A DNA stretch of 32,733 nucleotides from assembly GCA_016235455.1 (NCBI GenBank), contig JACRKZ010000050.1, forward strand, positions 1-32,733, read 5' to 3'. Both the position numbers and the translations under genes were made by a program. Shown one piece after another: positions 1 through 8,205 of the stretch. The notes below the pieces were generated by a model that ran no database searches, was not told where the DNA came from, and saw nothing but the letters and a program-made list of their open reading frames with translations. Positions within the stretch are counted from its first letter, which is position 1, and every line of letters begins with the position of its first letter. Source of the stretch: Armatimonadota bacterium (GTDB lineage: Bacteria; Armatimonadota; UBA10988).

Positions 1-342
1 CACGGTGGCCCAGTCTTCGTCGGTGACCGGCTCGCCAGCCAGCGCCTTGGTGCGCAGGGCCGTCAGCGCGGCGATGACCTCGGGCGCGTTCTCCTGCGAC
101 TCGATGTTGGCCAGCAGCGCCGGCACACCGTCCAGCGCGGTGATCCAGCTCTTGGCCTCGGCCGGCGACAACCCGATCGACCCGAGCCAGGCCAGCGTCT
201 CCACCTCGGCGCGCAAGGTGGCGGCGGACGGCTTGTCGGGCATGAGCGAGGCAGGCTGGGCCATCGCGGGCAGCGCGACGAGCAACAGCGCAGCGCTGGG
301 CAACAGCGCGACGACGGCGGACAGGCGGACGCGGATGGACAT
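1..342 (-). CDS. Secreted alpha-helical protein of unknown function, 3' end beyond the window
   Basis: The reading frame starts at ATG 342 and stays open to the window edge (114 codons, no stop), so the C-terminus is missing. A good ribosome site (AAGGAG) lies a few bases upstream. The first ~30 residues form a signal peptide: MSIRVR, then a run rich in Leu, Ala and Val, ending at PAMAQP. The mature part that is visible is rich in Ala, Leu and Glu (for example LRAEVETLAWLGSIGLSPAEA and ENAPEVIAALTALRTKAL) and looks helical, with no cysteines or obvious catalytic motif. It follows the lipoprotein gene by 47 bp on the same strand and may be its operon partner. I do not recognise a family. Confidence 0.7.
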   Translation of the reverse strand, partial: MSIRVRLSAVVALLPSAALLLVALPAMAQPASLMPDKPSAATLRAEVETLAWLGSIGLSPAEAKSWITALDGVPALLANIESQENAPEVIAALTALRTKALAGEPVTDEDWATV

Positions 343-389
343 GGCCGGGCTCCTTGTGGTGACAGTATGCGACATCGGCGCGGAGTCCT

Positions 390-2183
390 CTAGGGCTGGG
401 CGCCGCGCAGGCGTTGGTAGGCGGCGTCGAGCTGGGCCAGCGCCACATCCATCGTGTCTAGGCCGGGCCGGAAGACCATGGGCCCTGCCTCGCGCCAAGC
501 CGGCAGGGCGATCGGCGCCAGTTGGCGGGTGGTCACCGACCATGCGTACAGACCGCGGTTGGTCAGAGCCAGGATCCCGCCGCCGGGCGCCGCGCCGTGC
601 AGTGTGGCGCCCGGCTCCCGCAGCGGCGCCGGCAATGCCACCGCCTGCTGGCCGCCATCGGCCGGGTCGACCAGCCAGCAGCGCCGCACACCGTTGGCCG
701 TCTCGGTCATCAGGCAGCGGCTATTCGGTCCGTCGGCGATCCAGGCCACGGGCTCAACCCGCGTGTCCGCGGCGAAGGCGACGTGGCGGTCGGGCTGGCC
801 CTGGGTCAGGTCGGCCAGGACAAGTCGCTCATCGACCGCGTAGGCCAGCCATCGGCCACGGGGATCGCCGCGCAGGCCCATCGGCCGGTGGTTGTGCTGG
901 GCGAGGCAGCGCACGACCCGACCCGGGTCGGCCAGGTCGCGGACCTCCACCACGTAGCCCGCGCGCGGGCGGTCGCGCGTAGCGCAGGCGATGGTTGCGC
1001 TACCAACCATGTCCGCGGCGCGGACGTTCGGCACCGTCACCGTCGCTCCGTCGCGCTGCGAACAGACATGCAGCCCGTCATCGCTGATCAGCAGCACCTT
1101 GCCGTCAGCCAGAGCGGCCCCAGCATAGCGGGCGGCCCGGCCGAGCGCGTGGCGTAGCCATTGGGCCTGGCCGTCGCGAACCACATAGACCACGTCGTCC
1201 GTGGGGCGCCACCAGGGGTAGGCCGCGCTGGGATGGCGGGCGGTGAAGACGATGCCGTCCGGCGACCAGCGCGGCTCGCGGACGCTGGGCGCAAGCGCCT
1301 CGGCCTCGGGCGCCGCGCGGCTCAGCCACACCCGCGCCGCGGCGGCGAGCGCTCGCATCGGGCCGGGGTCGGGCAAGGCCTGGACCTTGCCGTTCAAAGC
1401 GTCGATCTTGACCAACGCGGTCTGCGCACCAGCGCGCAGGCCGGCGACCGGGTCAGCGGCATCGCTCAGCATGACGTACCAACGCGGCGCCTCAGTCAGG
1501 CTGGCGCCGCCGTCGGTGCCCACCAGCGCCAGGGCCGCGCCGCGCGCTGCTTTCGGCGTCGAGGCAGCCGCCTCGCGGCGCGCGATGCGCAGGGCCTCGT
1601 CGCGGCTGGTCCGCGGCTTCCAGCCGGCGGGCACCAACGGCTGCGAGCGGCTCAAGCTGGCCACCCGGCGACCCCAGGGCCAGAGCTGCCCGTAGGTGCG
1701 CAACTCAACTCCCGGCGCCGGCTGCGCCGACAGCTCGTAGACCACGGTCTCCAGCTCGCCCGGCGCCGCCTGTTCGCGGGCGATGCGCGCGCTGACCGGG
1801 CCGCCGAAGTCGGGCCACAGGCGGCGCGCGGCGCGGATCAACAGATCCGCCCCGGCGCGGGCCGTCCAATGCGGGCTGAGCGCCTCGCGCCAAGCGACTC
1901 GCTCGGGCAGCCAGTCCTGCCCTGGGCGGCCGCCGTCCACCGCCAGATCGTCCATGGCGCCGAAGGCCATCCACAGGCCTTGGGACTGCGCGGCGCGGCC
2001 GACCGGTTGGTTGTGCCACGAGATGGCGTGCAACTGCCAGCCGCTCGGGCCAACGGGCAGAACCCGCATGTCCAGCGGCCCCGGCGGCACGAGGAACAGG
2101 TCGCCACTCAGCAGCTCGCGCGGGGCCTCGGCGTCGCACGCAGCAACGGCGGCCAACAGTGATACAACCACCCACCTGAGCAT
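390..2183 (-). CDS. Predicted lipoprotein with C-terminal beta-propeller-like repeats
   Basis: This is a 597-residue protein. The N-terminus MLRWVVVSLLAAVAAC is a signal peptide ending in a lipobox (VAAC, Cys16), so the product is probably anchored in a membrane. The first 180 residues contain WxxQP/WLP-type aromatic segments. Residues ~190-265 (EALRIARREAAAST, RWYVMLSDA, VKIDALNGKV) resemble a PepSY-like fold. From ~300 on there are TolB/WD40-like blades (WSPDGIVFTA, DDVVYVVRDGQ, GDPRGRWLAYAVDERLVLAD, NRGLYAWSV). No enzyme motif is visible. It lies downstream of the GH44/DUF6807 genes but is separated from them by a gene remnant and a strong hairpin, so it may be transcribed separately. A recorder or binding role at the cell surface is only inference. 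The start is supported by AAGGGG upstream of ATG 2183. Confidence 0.75.
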   Translation of the reverse strand: MLRWVVVSLLAAVAACDAEAPRELLSGDLFLVPPGPLDMRVLPVGPSGWQLHAISWHNQPVGRAAQSQGLWMAFGAMDDLAVDGGRPGQDWLPERVAWREALSPHWTARAGADLLIRAARRLWPDFGGPVSARIAREQAAPGELETVVYELSAQPAPGVELRTYGQLWPWGRRVASLSRSQPLVPAGWKPRTSRDEALRIARREAAASTPKAARGAALALVGTDGGASLTEAPRWYVMLSDAADPVAGLRAGAQTALVKIDALNGKVQALPDPGPMRALAAAARVWLSRAAPEAEALAPSVREPRWSPDGIVFTARHPSAAYPWWRPTDDVVYVVRDGQAQWLRHALGRAARYAGAALADGKVLLISDDGLHVCSQRDGATVTVPNVRAADMVGSATIACATRDRPRAGYVVEVRDLADPGRVVRCLAQHNHRPMGLRGDPRGRWLAYAVDERLVLADLTQGQPDRHVAFAADTRVEPVAWIADGPNSRCLMTETANGVRRCWLVDPADGGQQAVALPAPLREPGATLHGAAPGGGILALTNRGLYAWSVTTRQLAPIALPAWREAGPMVFRPGLDTMDVALAQLDAAYQRLRGAQP

Positions 2184-2199
2184 GGTCCACCCCTTGGCA

Positions 2200-2219
2200 C
2201 GCGGACGCGGGCGTCCGCG
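2200..2219. promoter_or_regulatory. Perfect palindromic hairpin just upstream of the lipoprotein start
   Basis: The arms CGCGGACGC and GCGTCCGCG are perfect complements of 9 bp separated by only GG. The hairpin ends 17 bp before the ATG at 2183 (minus strand), right behind its ribosome site. There is no T-run, so it is not a canonical intrinsic terminator. It may be an operator, a structured 5' leader or an attenuator between the GH44/DUF6807 transcript and the lipoprotein gene. Confidence 0.45.
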
Positions 2220-2255
2220 CTCCCAGGTGCGCGGTCGGCGGGCGGATTCCTGCGG

Positions 2256-2483
2256 CTACGTCGATCTTGCATCAAGCCGCACGGCGGTCGGGTCGAGCGT
2301 GAGACGCTTGCCCTCGACCCGCTTGACCGGCCATCGGCCCAGGCTGAAGCGGCCGACGCCGCTGTACGACCGTGGCGTCCTGGGCCGGAATGGGCTGGCG
2401 CACGTGCGCTCCAACGGCCCCGGCGGCCGCAGGAACAGGTCGTCCGTGACCGGATCCCGCGCCACCACCCACCTGAACATCAT
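2256..2483 (-). pseudogene. Chimeric gene remnant: lipoprotein N-terminus joined to GH44 C-terminus
   Basis: A 75-codon open frame whose two halves resemble the two neighbouring genes. Its first ~24 residues (MMFRWVVA, then TDDLFLRPPGPLE) match the start of the 597-residue lipoprotein (MLRWVVV, GDLFLVPPGPLD), but the hydrophobic signal core is missing. The remaining ~50 residues (YSGVGRFSLGRWPVKRVEG, then AVRLDARS) match the extreme C-terminus of the GH44 protein (YSGVDRFSLGQWPARRVEG, AVRLDVRS). The similarity is also visible at DNA level, including the sequence around the start codon. The simplest reading is a duplicated lipoprotein/GH44 region collapsed by deletion. It lies between the DUF6807 gene and the lipoprotein gene. 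The rest of the 340-bp gap (2184-2523) holds the hairpin at 2200-2219 and nothing else I recognise. Confidence 0.7.
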
Positions 2484-2523
2484 CTACCCCACGATGCGGG
2501 TGAGGGCGCCCGCGACCCGACCG

Positions 2524-3411
2524 CTACTGCGGCGCCACCTCGCCATCCCACACCGTCACCCGGTACTTCAGTGTCACCGGCTTGCCCTTCTCCAACACGG
2601 TCGGCGTCAGCGCCGGCCAGGAGGGGTTGAGGAAGCCAAAGCCGTGGCGCAGCAGCCAGCCGGTCTTGGGATAGCCGGGATTGGTGGGGTCGTCGTCGAT
2701 GCGGCCGCCGGCGGGTCGGCCCTTGAAGGTGCCGGTGACCTGCGCCCAGGCCGCCTGGGCCAGCACGCCGTCGTCCTTCTGCACGCCCTGGTCGGTGGTG
2801 ATGACGGTCTTGGCCGCGCCACCATCCCGAGGGGCGAAGCGGAAGCAGAATCCGCCGAAGCCCTTCTTGCCCTCGGCGGTGCCGACGATGGTCACCGGCT
2901 CGTCCAGCGCCTCCTCGGTGATCACGAAGTCCATCACCCGCTGTGGGCCCTCGGCGGCGTGGACGGTGATGGCCACCGTCTCCTTGACGAAGCGCTTGTC
3001 GCCGTCATACCAGCCGTTCTCCACGCTGAGCAGGGCGGTCTTGTCGCCAGTCTCGCGGGCCAGCCAGGCCACGTGCTTGAGCTGGAAGCCGGCCAGCGTC
3101 CAGATGTCGCCCTTCTTGCCACCGACGGTGATGTCCTGCCACATCCAGGAGATGCCGCGATGGTGAGGGTGGTCGGGGTTGAAATCGTCGGTGATGACCG
3201 TGCCGGCAGGCGTGCAGACCGGCGCCAGATAGCACCCGCGCCGACGGTTCTCGGCGGTGCCGTTGGCCAGGATCTGGCCGTAGTTGTAGACGAATACCCG
3301 GCGGCCGCCTTCGGTCAACTCCAGGCCGGTGCCGTCCACCTCCGCATACGCAAAGGGCGACGGACCCGCCCACGGCAGGCAGGCCAGCATTACCACGGTC
3401 AATCCAGACAT
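2524..3411 (-). CDS. Secreted DUF6807 (PmoA-like) family protein
   Basis: A 295-residue protein. I place the start at ATG 3411 because AAGGAG (3419-3424, read on the minus strand) sits 7 bases upstream; longer in-frame starts would run back into the GH44 gene. MSGLTVVMLACLPWAGPSPFAYA is a signal peptide. The mature protein has the DUF6807 hallmarks: DGTGLELTEGGRRVFVYNYG near the N-terminus, the HPHHRGISW motif, and later repeated beta strands. The family is a beta-sandwich group often found in polysaccharide and sugar-acid catabolic loci of Planctomycetota-like bacteria; its reaction is not established, and the old name methane oxygenase PmoA is misleading. It starts 17 bp after the GH44 stop on the same strand, so the two are almost certainly co-transcribed and probably work on the same substrate. 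Confidence 0.85.
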   Translation of the reverse strand: MSGLTVVMLACLPWAGPSPFAYAEVDGTGLELTEGGRRVFVYNYGQILANGTAENRRRGCYLAPVCTPAGTVITDDFNPDHPHHRGISWMWQDITVGGKKGDIWTLAGFQLKHVAWLARETGDKTALLSVENGWYDGDKRFVKETVAITVHAAEGPQRVMDFVITEEALDEPVTIVGTAEGKKGFGGFCFRFAPRDGGAAKTVITTDQGVQKDDGVLAQAAWAQVTGTFKGRPAGGRIDDDPTNPGYPKTGWLLRHGFGFLNPSWPALTPTVLEKGKPVTLKYRVTVWDGEVAPQ

Positions 3412-3428
3412 CACCACGCTCCTTGCAG

Positions 3429-6400
3429 CTACTTCGATCTTACATCCAGGCGCACCGCGCTCATGGCTGGTACGTCGAGCGCGACGGTCCGGCCCTCGAC
3501 CCGCCTGGCCGGCCATTGGCCCAGGCTGAAGCGGTCGACGCCGCTGTACTCCCAGACCGTGGCGTCCTGGGCCGGGATGGGCTGGGCCAGGCGCAGCGTG
3601 ACCCGGGCGTCCTTGGCCGCGCGGGTGTTGATCAGCACGAACGACAGCCGGCCGTCGGCCGCGCGGTAGGTGTGGACCGAGACATCCGTCGGCGCGGAGC
3701 AGGTGGACGGCAGGTACTGCTCGCCCACGGCGGTGTGCTTCCCGTCGGGGTTGCGTAGCAGCTTGTAGGCGAACCAGTGCGAGCTGTTGGGGGTCGGGAA
3801 GAGCCAGAGGAAGGCGTAGTCGAGGCCCTCGCGGGCGAACACGCCGAGCAACTCGGCCTGCGCCACGCCGCCTGAGACGTCCTGCTCACCGCCGAAGTTG
3901 TACTCGCCCAGGCTCGTCTGCAGGCCCGGATAGCACTCATCGACCCAGGAGCGCATGAGCCGCAGCAACTGGATCCGGCCGCCCGTCTCCTTGCCCATCC
4001 AACTGGGGTCCTTCCAGGTCGGATCCCACATCACCCGCGTCTCCTGCACCCGCGCCTCCATGGTCTTCGGGTCGCCCGGCGCGCCGGCCATGTAGATGCC
4101 GGTCTGCGGGTAGAAGTGCAGATCGAAGATGTCCAACAGGCGTTGGCCGGTCTTCTGCTCGTGCTCGCGCAGCCGGGTCAGATACCATTTGGCCAGCGGC
4201 ACCTTGCCGTGAGCGACGTAGTCCGGCGGAGCATCCCAGGTGCCCTGGCCCTGCTCCACGGCGGCGCGGTCGAGCCCGGAGAAGAAGTACGCCGTCCAAC
4301 CCCAGAAGGTTGGGCCCGCGATCTTCACGCTGGGATCGATGCCGCGGATCAGCCTGGCGTAGTCGGTGGTGCGCTGGAGGAAGGCGTCGTAGCCCAGCGG
4401 CTCGGTGACCATGCCGCGGTGGGTGCTCTGCCAGAGCATCGGCTCGTTGTCCAGCGCAACCACCTTGATGCCGCCCTTGTCGGCTGGGCCGTAGCCCAGC
4501 TTGTCGATCATGAACCGTAGGAACTCGGTTTGCTCCTCGGGCGTGACCGCCACCGACGTGTCGTCGGGGTTGGCCCGCACGTCGCGCAGCACGCGCTTGC
4601 CGTCCTTGTCCAGCACGAAGGCGCCGGCGGCGTCCTTGACGTACTGCCGCCCATTGCCGGCGTTGGGGTGCGGATCGGTGGGCTGCGAGCGGCCGGCCCA
4701 GGACTCCTGGTCCGGGTATTTGCCCGTGTCGAACGCAACCGACGTGCCGTCCTTGGCCACGCGGCCCATGCTGGGCAGCGTCAGGTAGCTCTGCAGGCCC
4801 GCAGCCTTGTTCTCGCCGTGAAAGCGCGCCAGCCAGGTGGCTTCGGGCGGCGTGTCGACGCCCTCGTTCTGGTAGTACCAGTCAGCGCCCTTGCTGCCGA
4901 AGCCGTGCCGCCAGTTGAACGGGCTGACCGGGTTGCCGCCGGCCCGGAGCATGGTCAGCCCGGCTTCCACGGCCGCCTTGCGGTCACCCATGGCCGCGGC
5001 ATAGATGAATGGGCTGACCGGCCGGCCCGGCGCGGCCGGGTCGATGTCGGCCGTCACGGTAGCGGCATCGGCGGCCAGCGCCCGCGGCGTACGCGGCAAC
5101 GGCGCGACCACCCACTGCGTGTGCAGCCGCGCGGCGCGGTTGTCGAAGCCGATGTCGTCGATCAGCAGGCTGAAGGCGCGCGCCTGCGGCTCCCAGCCGC
5201 GGATCTGCAGCTCCCAGGCTTTGCGCGGGTCGAAGTTGGTCTTCTTGGCGGCGTAGATGTCGGCCAGCGGGATGACCACCTCGTGCCACTGACCGAAGTC
5301 ATGCGGCGCGTCGGCGATGAGCCTGGCCCAGAAGCTGAGGTTGCGGTAGGTGCGGATGTCGACGCCGGCGTCGGCCGGCCACCAGCCGTACCAGTTCCAG
5401 CCACAGCCGATGTAGCCGCTGCCCTCGCCATGGAACTCCAGCGCCACCTTGCCCTCGTGCGTCTCGTCGCTCTGGGCGCGCAGGAAGTTGAGCCCGCCCG
5501 GCGGCGAGCACCAGCCCAGTCCGCCGCCCAGGCGTTCGCCGTCCCATACGGTGCGCTTGTCGTCGCGCGCGGCCACGGCCAGCGGCAGCGCCTGGCTGCT
5601 CAACCCACCCTTGTCGTCCTCGGCGATGATGCCGATGACGCGCGTGCCCGGCGCCAGCGGCTGGGCCAGGGCGAAGCGGTTGCCATAGGTCTTGTCACCG
5701 GCCTCACCGTCATCGTGCCGGCCGTCATCGAGCAGCGGCAGGTCGCCGCCACCCACCGCGCTCAAGTCGGCCCACACGCGCCGCAGCCCGCCGCGCCGCG
5801 TGGTGGCCGTGCCCGACAGCCACAAGGGCGCGCCGGTCTCGCCTTCCATCACGCTCAGCGGGTTGATCGCCGCGGCCAGCAGCAACGGGCCGCCCTTGGT
5901 CCACATCAGCCGGCCACGATACAGCCCGGCCCGGCCCAGGCCCAGGTAGACGGTGCGGCCGTCGCCCGCGGCCGTCCAGGCCGTGGCCACACGCACGTGG
6001 GCGAAGGGGTCGACCGCGTTGGCGATGCGCAACACCGATCGGGCCGGCGCGGGCACCTGCGTCTGCAGGCCGCCGGTCACGTCGGACCACGACTGACCAT
6101 AGTTGTCGCTCATCTCGACGGTGAAGATGCGGTCGTCGGTGCCCCACACCGGCTGCCGGTTCTCGCGGAACACCACCTCGCCCGCACTGCCCAACATGCG
6201 CGTGTGCTGCTCCATGGTGTAGTTCCAGGTGCGGCCGCCGTCGGCGCTCTTGGAGAAGCCGTGGTGCTTGCTGGTGAACAGCACTTCGCCCACCTGGGCC
6301 GTGGGCAAAGGCGCCGGGAAGTAGTCCACCGAGCCCGAGCCCGCCTGCCAGCTGGCGCCGGCATCGGCGGTCCACAGGATGCCGTCCTGCTCCCGCGAGG

Positions 6401-6917
6401 CCAGCACCCAGCGCTGCGCGTCGATAGCCAGCGGGTACTGCCCCTTGACCTCGCGCGGCAGGGCCGACGGCAGCCACGTGGCCCCGGCGTCACGGCTGAC
6501 TAGGAGCTCCTGGCCCGCTTTAGCTCCGGCCAGGACGAGTCTGGGATCGGCGGCGGAGAAGACCAGACTGGCCACCGACGCGGGGCTGACCTTGGTCCAG
6601 GTGCGCCCGCTGTCGGCCGAACGCAGCAGCCCGCCCGCCTGCTCGGCGGCGAGGATGACACCCGCTTGGGCCGGCGAGCCGGCGAGGGCCACGGGCGAGG
6701 TCAGGGCCAGCCGCGCCCAGTGGTCGCCGCTGTCGACCGAGAGCTGGGCGACGCCGTCGACCAGCGCCAGCACCACGCCCGGCGCGCCGCTGGCCAGTTC
6801 GGTCACACCGCGACCGTCGCCCAACGGCAACGGCCGCGGTTCCCAGCGCAGATAGCCGGCGCCGCGCGCCAGCGAGACGCAGCACAGTACGAGCAACAGC
6901 AGACCGCGACGAGCCAT
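3429..6917 (-). CDS. Secreted multidomain GH44 endoglucanase/xyloglucanase with N-terminal BNR propeller
   Basis: A 1162-residue secreted enzyme (signal peptide MARRGLLLLVLCCVSLARG). Residues ~25-335 carry BNR/sortilin-type blades with SxDxGxTW motifs (LRSADSGRTW, LVSRDAGATW, LWTADAGASW, SKSADGGRTW). Residues ~340-445 form a beta-sandwich-like linker domain. Residues ~450-595 resemble a family 11/30-like carbohydrate-binding module with GCGWNWYGWWP and LIDDIGFD. Residues ~620-1060 are a GH44 catalytic barrel: TMLRAGGNPVSPFNW, ALDNEPMLW with the likely acid/base Glu825, GPTFWGWTAYF, FDLHFYPQ, and LGEYNFGG with the likely nucleophile Glu1005. The 180-residue spacing fits the family. A C-terminal beta domain follows. 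GH44 enzymes cleave beta-1,4-glucans including xyloglucan. The start is supported by GGAGAG ahead of ATG 6917. The DUF6807 gene follows 17 bp later. Confidence 0.9.
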   Translation of the reverse strand: MARRGLLLLVLCCVSLARGAGYLRWEPRPLPLGDGRGVTELASGAPGVVLALVDGVAQLSVDSGDHWARLALTSPVALAGSPAQAGVILAAEQAGGLLRSADSGRTWTKVSPASVASLVFSAADPRLVLAGAKAGQELLVSRDAGATWLPSALPREVKGQYPLAIDAQRWVLASREQDGILWTADAGASWQAGSGSVDYFPAPLPTAQVGEVLFTSKHHGFSKSADGGRTWNYTMEQHTRMLGSAGEVVFRENRQPVWGTDDRIFTVEMSDNYGQSWSDVTGGLQTQVPAPARSVLRIANAVDPFAHVRVATAWTAAGDGRTVYLGLGRAGLYRGRLMWTKGGPLLLAAAINPLSVMEGETGAPLWLSGTATTRRGGLRRVWADLSAVGGGDLPLLDDGRHDDGEAGDKTYGNRFALAQPLAPGTRVIGIIAEDDKGGLSSQALPLAVAARDDKRTVWDGERLGGGLGWCSPPGGLNFLRAQSDETHEGKVALEFHGEGSGYIGCGWNWYGWWPADAGVDIRTYRNLSFWARLIADAPHDFGQWHEVVIPLADIYAAKKTNFDPRKAWELQIRGWEPQARAFSLLIDDIGFDNRAARLHTQWVVAPLPRTPRALAADAATVTADIDPAAPGRPVSPFIYAAAMGDRKAAVEAGLTMLRAGGNPVSPFNWRHGFGSKGADWYYQNEGVDTPPEATWLARFHGENKAAGLQSYLTLPSMGRVAKDGTSVAFDTGKYPDQESWAGRSQPTDPHPNAGNGRQYVKDAAGAFVLDKDGKRVLRDVRANPDDTSVAVTPEEQTEFLRFMIDKLGYGPADKGGIKVVALDNEPMLWQSTHRGMVTEPLGYDAFLQRTTDYARLIRGIDPSVKIAGPTFWGWTAYFFSGLDRAAVEQGQGTWDAPPDYVAHGKVPLAKWYLTRLREHEQKTGQRLLDIFDLHFYPQTGIYMAGAPGDPKTMEARVQETRVMWDPTWKDPSWMGKETGGRIQLLRLMRSWVDECYPGLQTSLGEYNFGGEQDVSGGVAQAELLGVFAREGLDYAFLWLFPTPNSSHWFAYKLLRNPDGKHTAVGEQYLPSTCSAPTDVSVHTYRAADGRLSFVLINTRAAKDARVTLRLAQPIPAQDATVWEYSGVDRFSLGQWPARRVEGRTVALDVPAMSAVRLDVRSK

Positions 6918-6998
6918 GGCCCTCTCCGAGGCGTCACCAAGCTATTCGATGCGCCGCGCCGAGGTCCTACCGCGGATCATGCATCGCTCAATGAGTCT

Positions 6999-8057
6999 CT
7001 AGCCGTGGGGCAGTTTGGCCGGGCGGATCATCTTGCTGTTGCCCACCCAGAAGCCCTCGAACGGCGGCGCCTTGGGCGCCGTGCCAGGCGCGCCGAGCTT
7101 GGCCAACACGCTCAACTCGTAGATGCGGGCCATGTTCTTGGCTTTGTAGTCGGGCGTGGTGATAGCCAGAACAATGGGCAGGCGCCATTGGGTGACCTGG
7201 CCAAAGACGTTGGTCTCGGCCACCTTCCACTCACCGCGCACGGCCACGGCCAGCACGGTGATCTTGCGCTCGCTGCCACCCCAGGTCTTCTCCGCAGCGA
7301 AGTAGTCGAGCGCCGCCTTGGCCAGCTGGCTGGTGCTGCCCGGCCCGCCGAACTCGGCCACGTGGCCCGGCCACACCGTGGCGTCGGCCTCCTGCTCGAT
7401 GCTGCGCACCGCGGTGGCAACCACCTGGTCGATGAGCGCCGCCTGCGCGTGCGCCTCGGCGCTGTTGGGATCCAGCTTGACCGCGAAGCCGAGCAGCGCC
7501 TTCCACTTCTCGGCCTGCTTGACCCGCACGTCGGGCGTGTAGAAGGTGATGGCGGGCATGGCCTTGACGTAGTCCACCAGGTACGTCGCGCTGGCCCGGC
7601 GGGTGCGACCGATGCTGTTGAGGCCTTTGAACAGCCGGCTGAAGGCGCGCGATCCGTCGTCGCGCCGGGCGGCCTTGAGCTCCCAGAAGCGGGTGTCGAC
7701 CGCGTTCTCGGTCTTGATCTCCCAGTTGGTGTCGGCGGGATCCTGAGCCGCCCCGTAGCGTTCGACAATCTGGGCCAGCACGGGCTGCACCGCCGGCACC
7801 GCCTCCTTCTCCACCTCGGCCAGGTTGCTCAGCAGCTTCTCGGCTTTGCCGATCATGCCTTCCTCGGTGGTCTCGTGGACCATGGCGCCGCCGGTGAAGG
7901 CGCCGAGCTGCTCGGCGTACTTGCCGCTCAACTCGATGAGCTTGTCGATGTCGGCATTCACCTGCTCGGGCGTGGGATCGGCCGCCAGGGCCGCCGTGGC
8001 GCAGACCAGCGCGAGAGCGGCCAGCAGCCAGCCGCGGCGAGTGGCATTGGGTTTCAT
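6999..8057 (-). CDS. Secreted protein of unknown function (352 residues)
   Basis: I use ATG 8057, which has AGGAGGG six bases upstream and opens directly into a signal peptide (MKPNATRRGWLLAALALVCATAALAA). The frame is open further upstream, but that stretch has no signal sequence or ribosome site. The mature protein is helical in its first two thirds (DADKLIELS-like and KAEKLLSNLAEVEKEAV segments). It has a C-terminal part with beta character (KITVLAVAVRGEWKVAETN, TQWRLPIVLAI) ending FWVGNSKMIRPAKLPHG. There are no cysteines in the mature part and no catalytic motif I recognise. It is the first gene of the leftward cluster, 81 bp ahead of the GH44 gene, and diverges from the GH5 gene across a 148-bp shared upstream region. 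Confidence 0.75.
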   Translation of the reverse strand: MKPNATRRGWLLAALALVCATAALAADPTPEQVNADIDKLIELSGKYAEQLGAFTGGAMVHETTEEGMIGKAEKLLSNLAEVEKEAVPAVQPVLAQIVERYGAAQDPADTNWEIKTENAVDTRFWELKAARRDDGSRAFSRLFKGLNSIGRTRRASATYLVDYVKAMPAITFYTPDVRVKQAEKWKALLGFAVKLDPNSAEAHAQAALIDQVVATAVRSIEQEADATVWPGHVAEFGGPGSTSQLAKAALDYFAAEKTWGGSERKITVLAVAVRGEWKVAETNVFGQVTQWRLPIVLAITTPDYKAKNMARIYELSVLAKLGAPGTAPKAPPFEGFWVGNSKMIRPAKLPHG

Positions 8058-8205
8058 CGGTTCCCTCCTGGTGTGAGCCGCGCCTGTGGCGTCATGGCGC
8101 GATGCAGTTGAGTGTAGCGCAACCGCGACCCGCCCGCCACCGCATCCGCGGGGGCCTGTGGCGCGACGGCGTGTGCTATCCTCGGGCGCGGGAGGAGATT
8201 GAACC

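Noticed and set aside
4530..6503. Long open frame (657 codons) on the plus strand opposite the GH44 gene
   Set aside because: It is antisense to a gene with diagnostic GH44 motifs and has no ribosome site or recognisable domain.
8154..8182. Promoter for the GH5 gene based on TATCCT at 8177-8182
   Set aside because: The -10 is acceptable, but no -35 like sequence exists at 16 to 18 bp upstream, so I could not support it.
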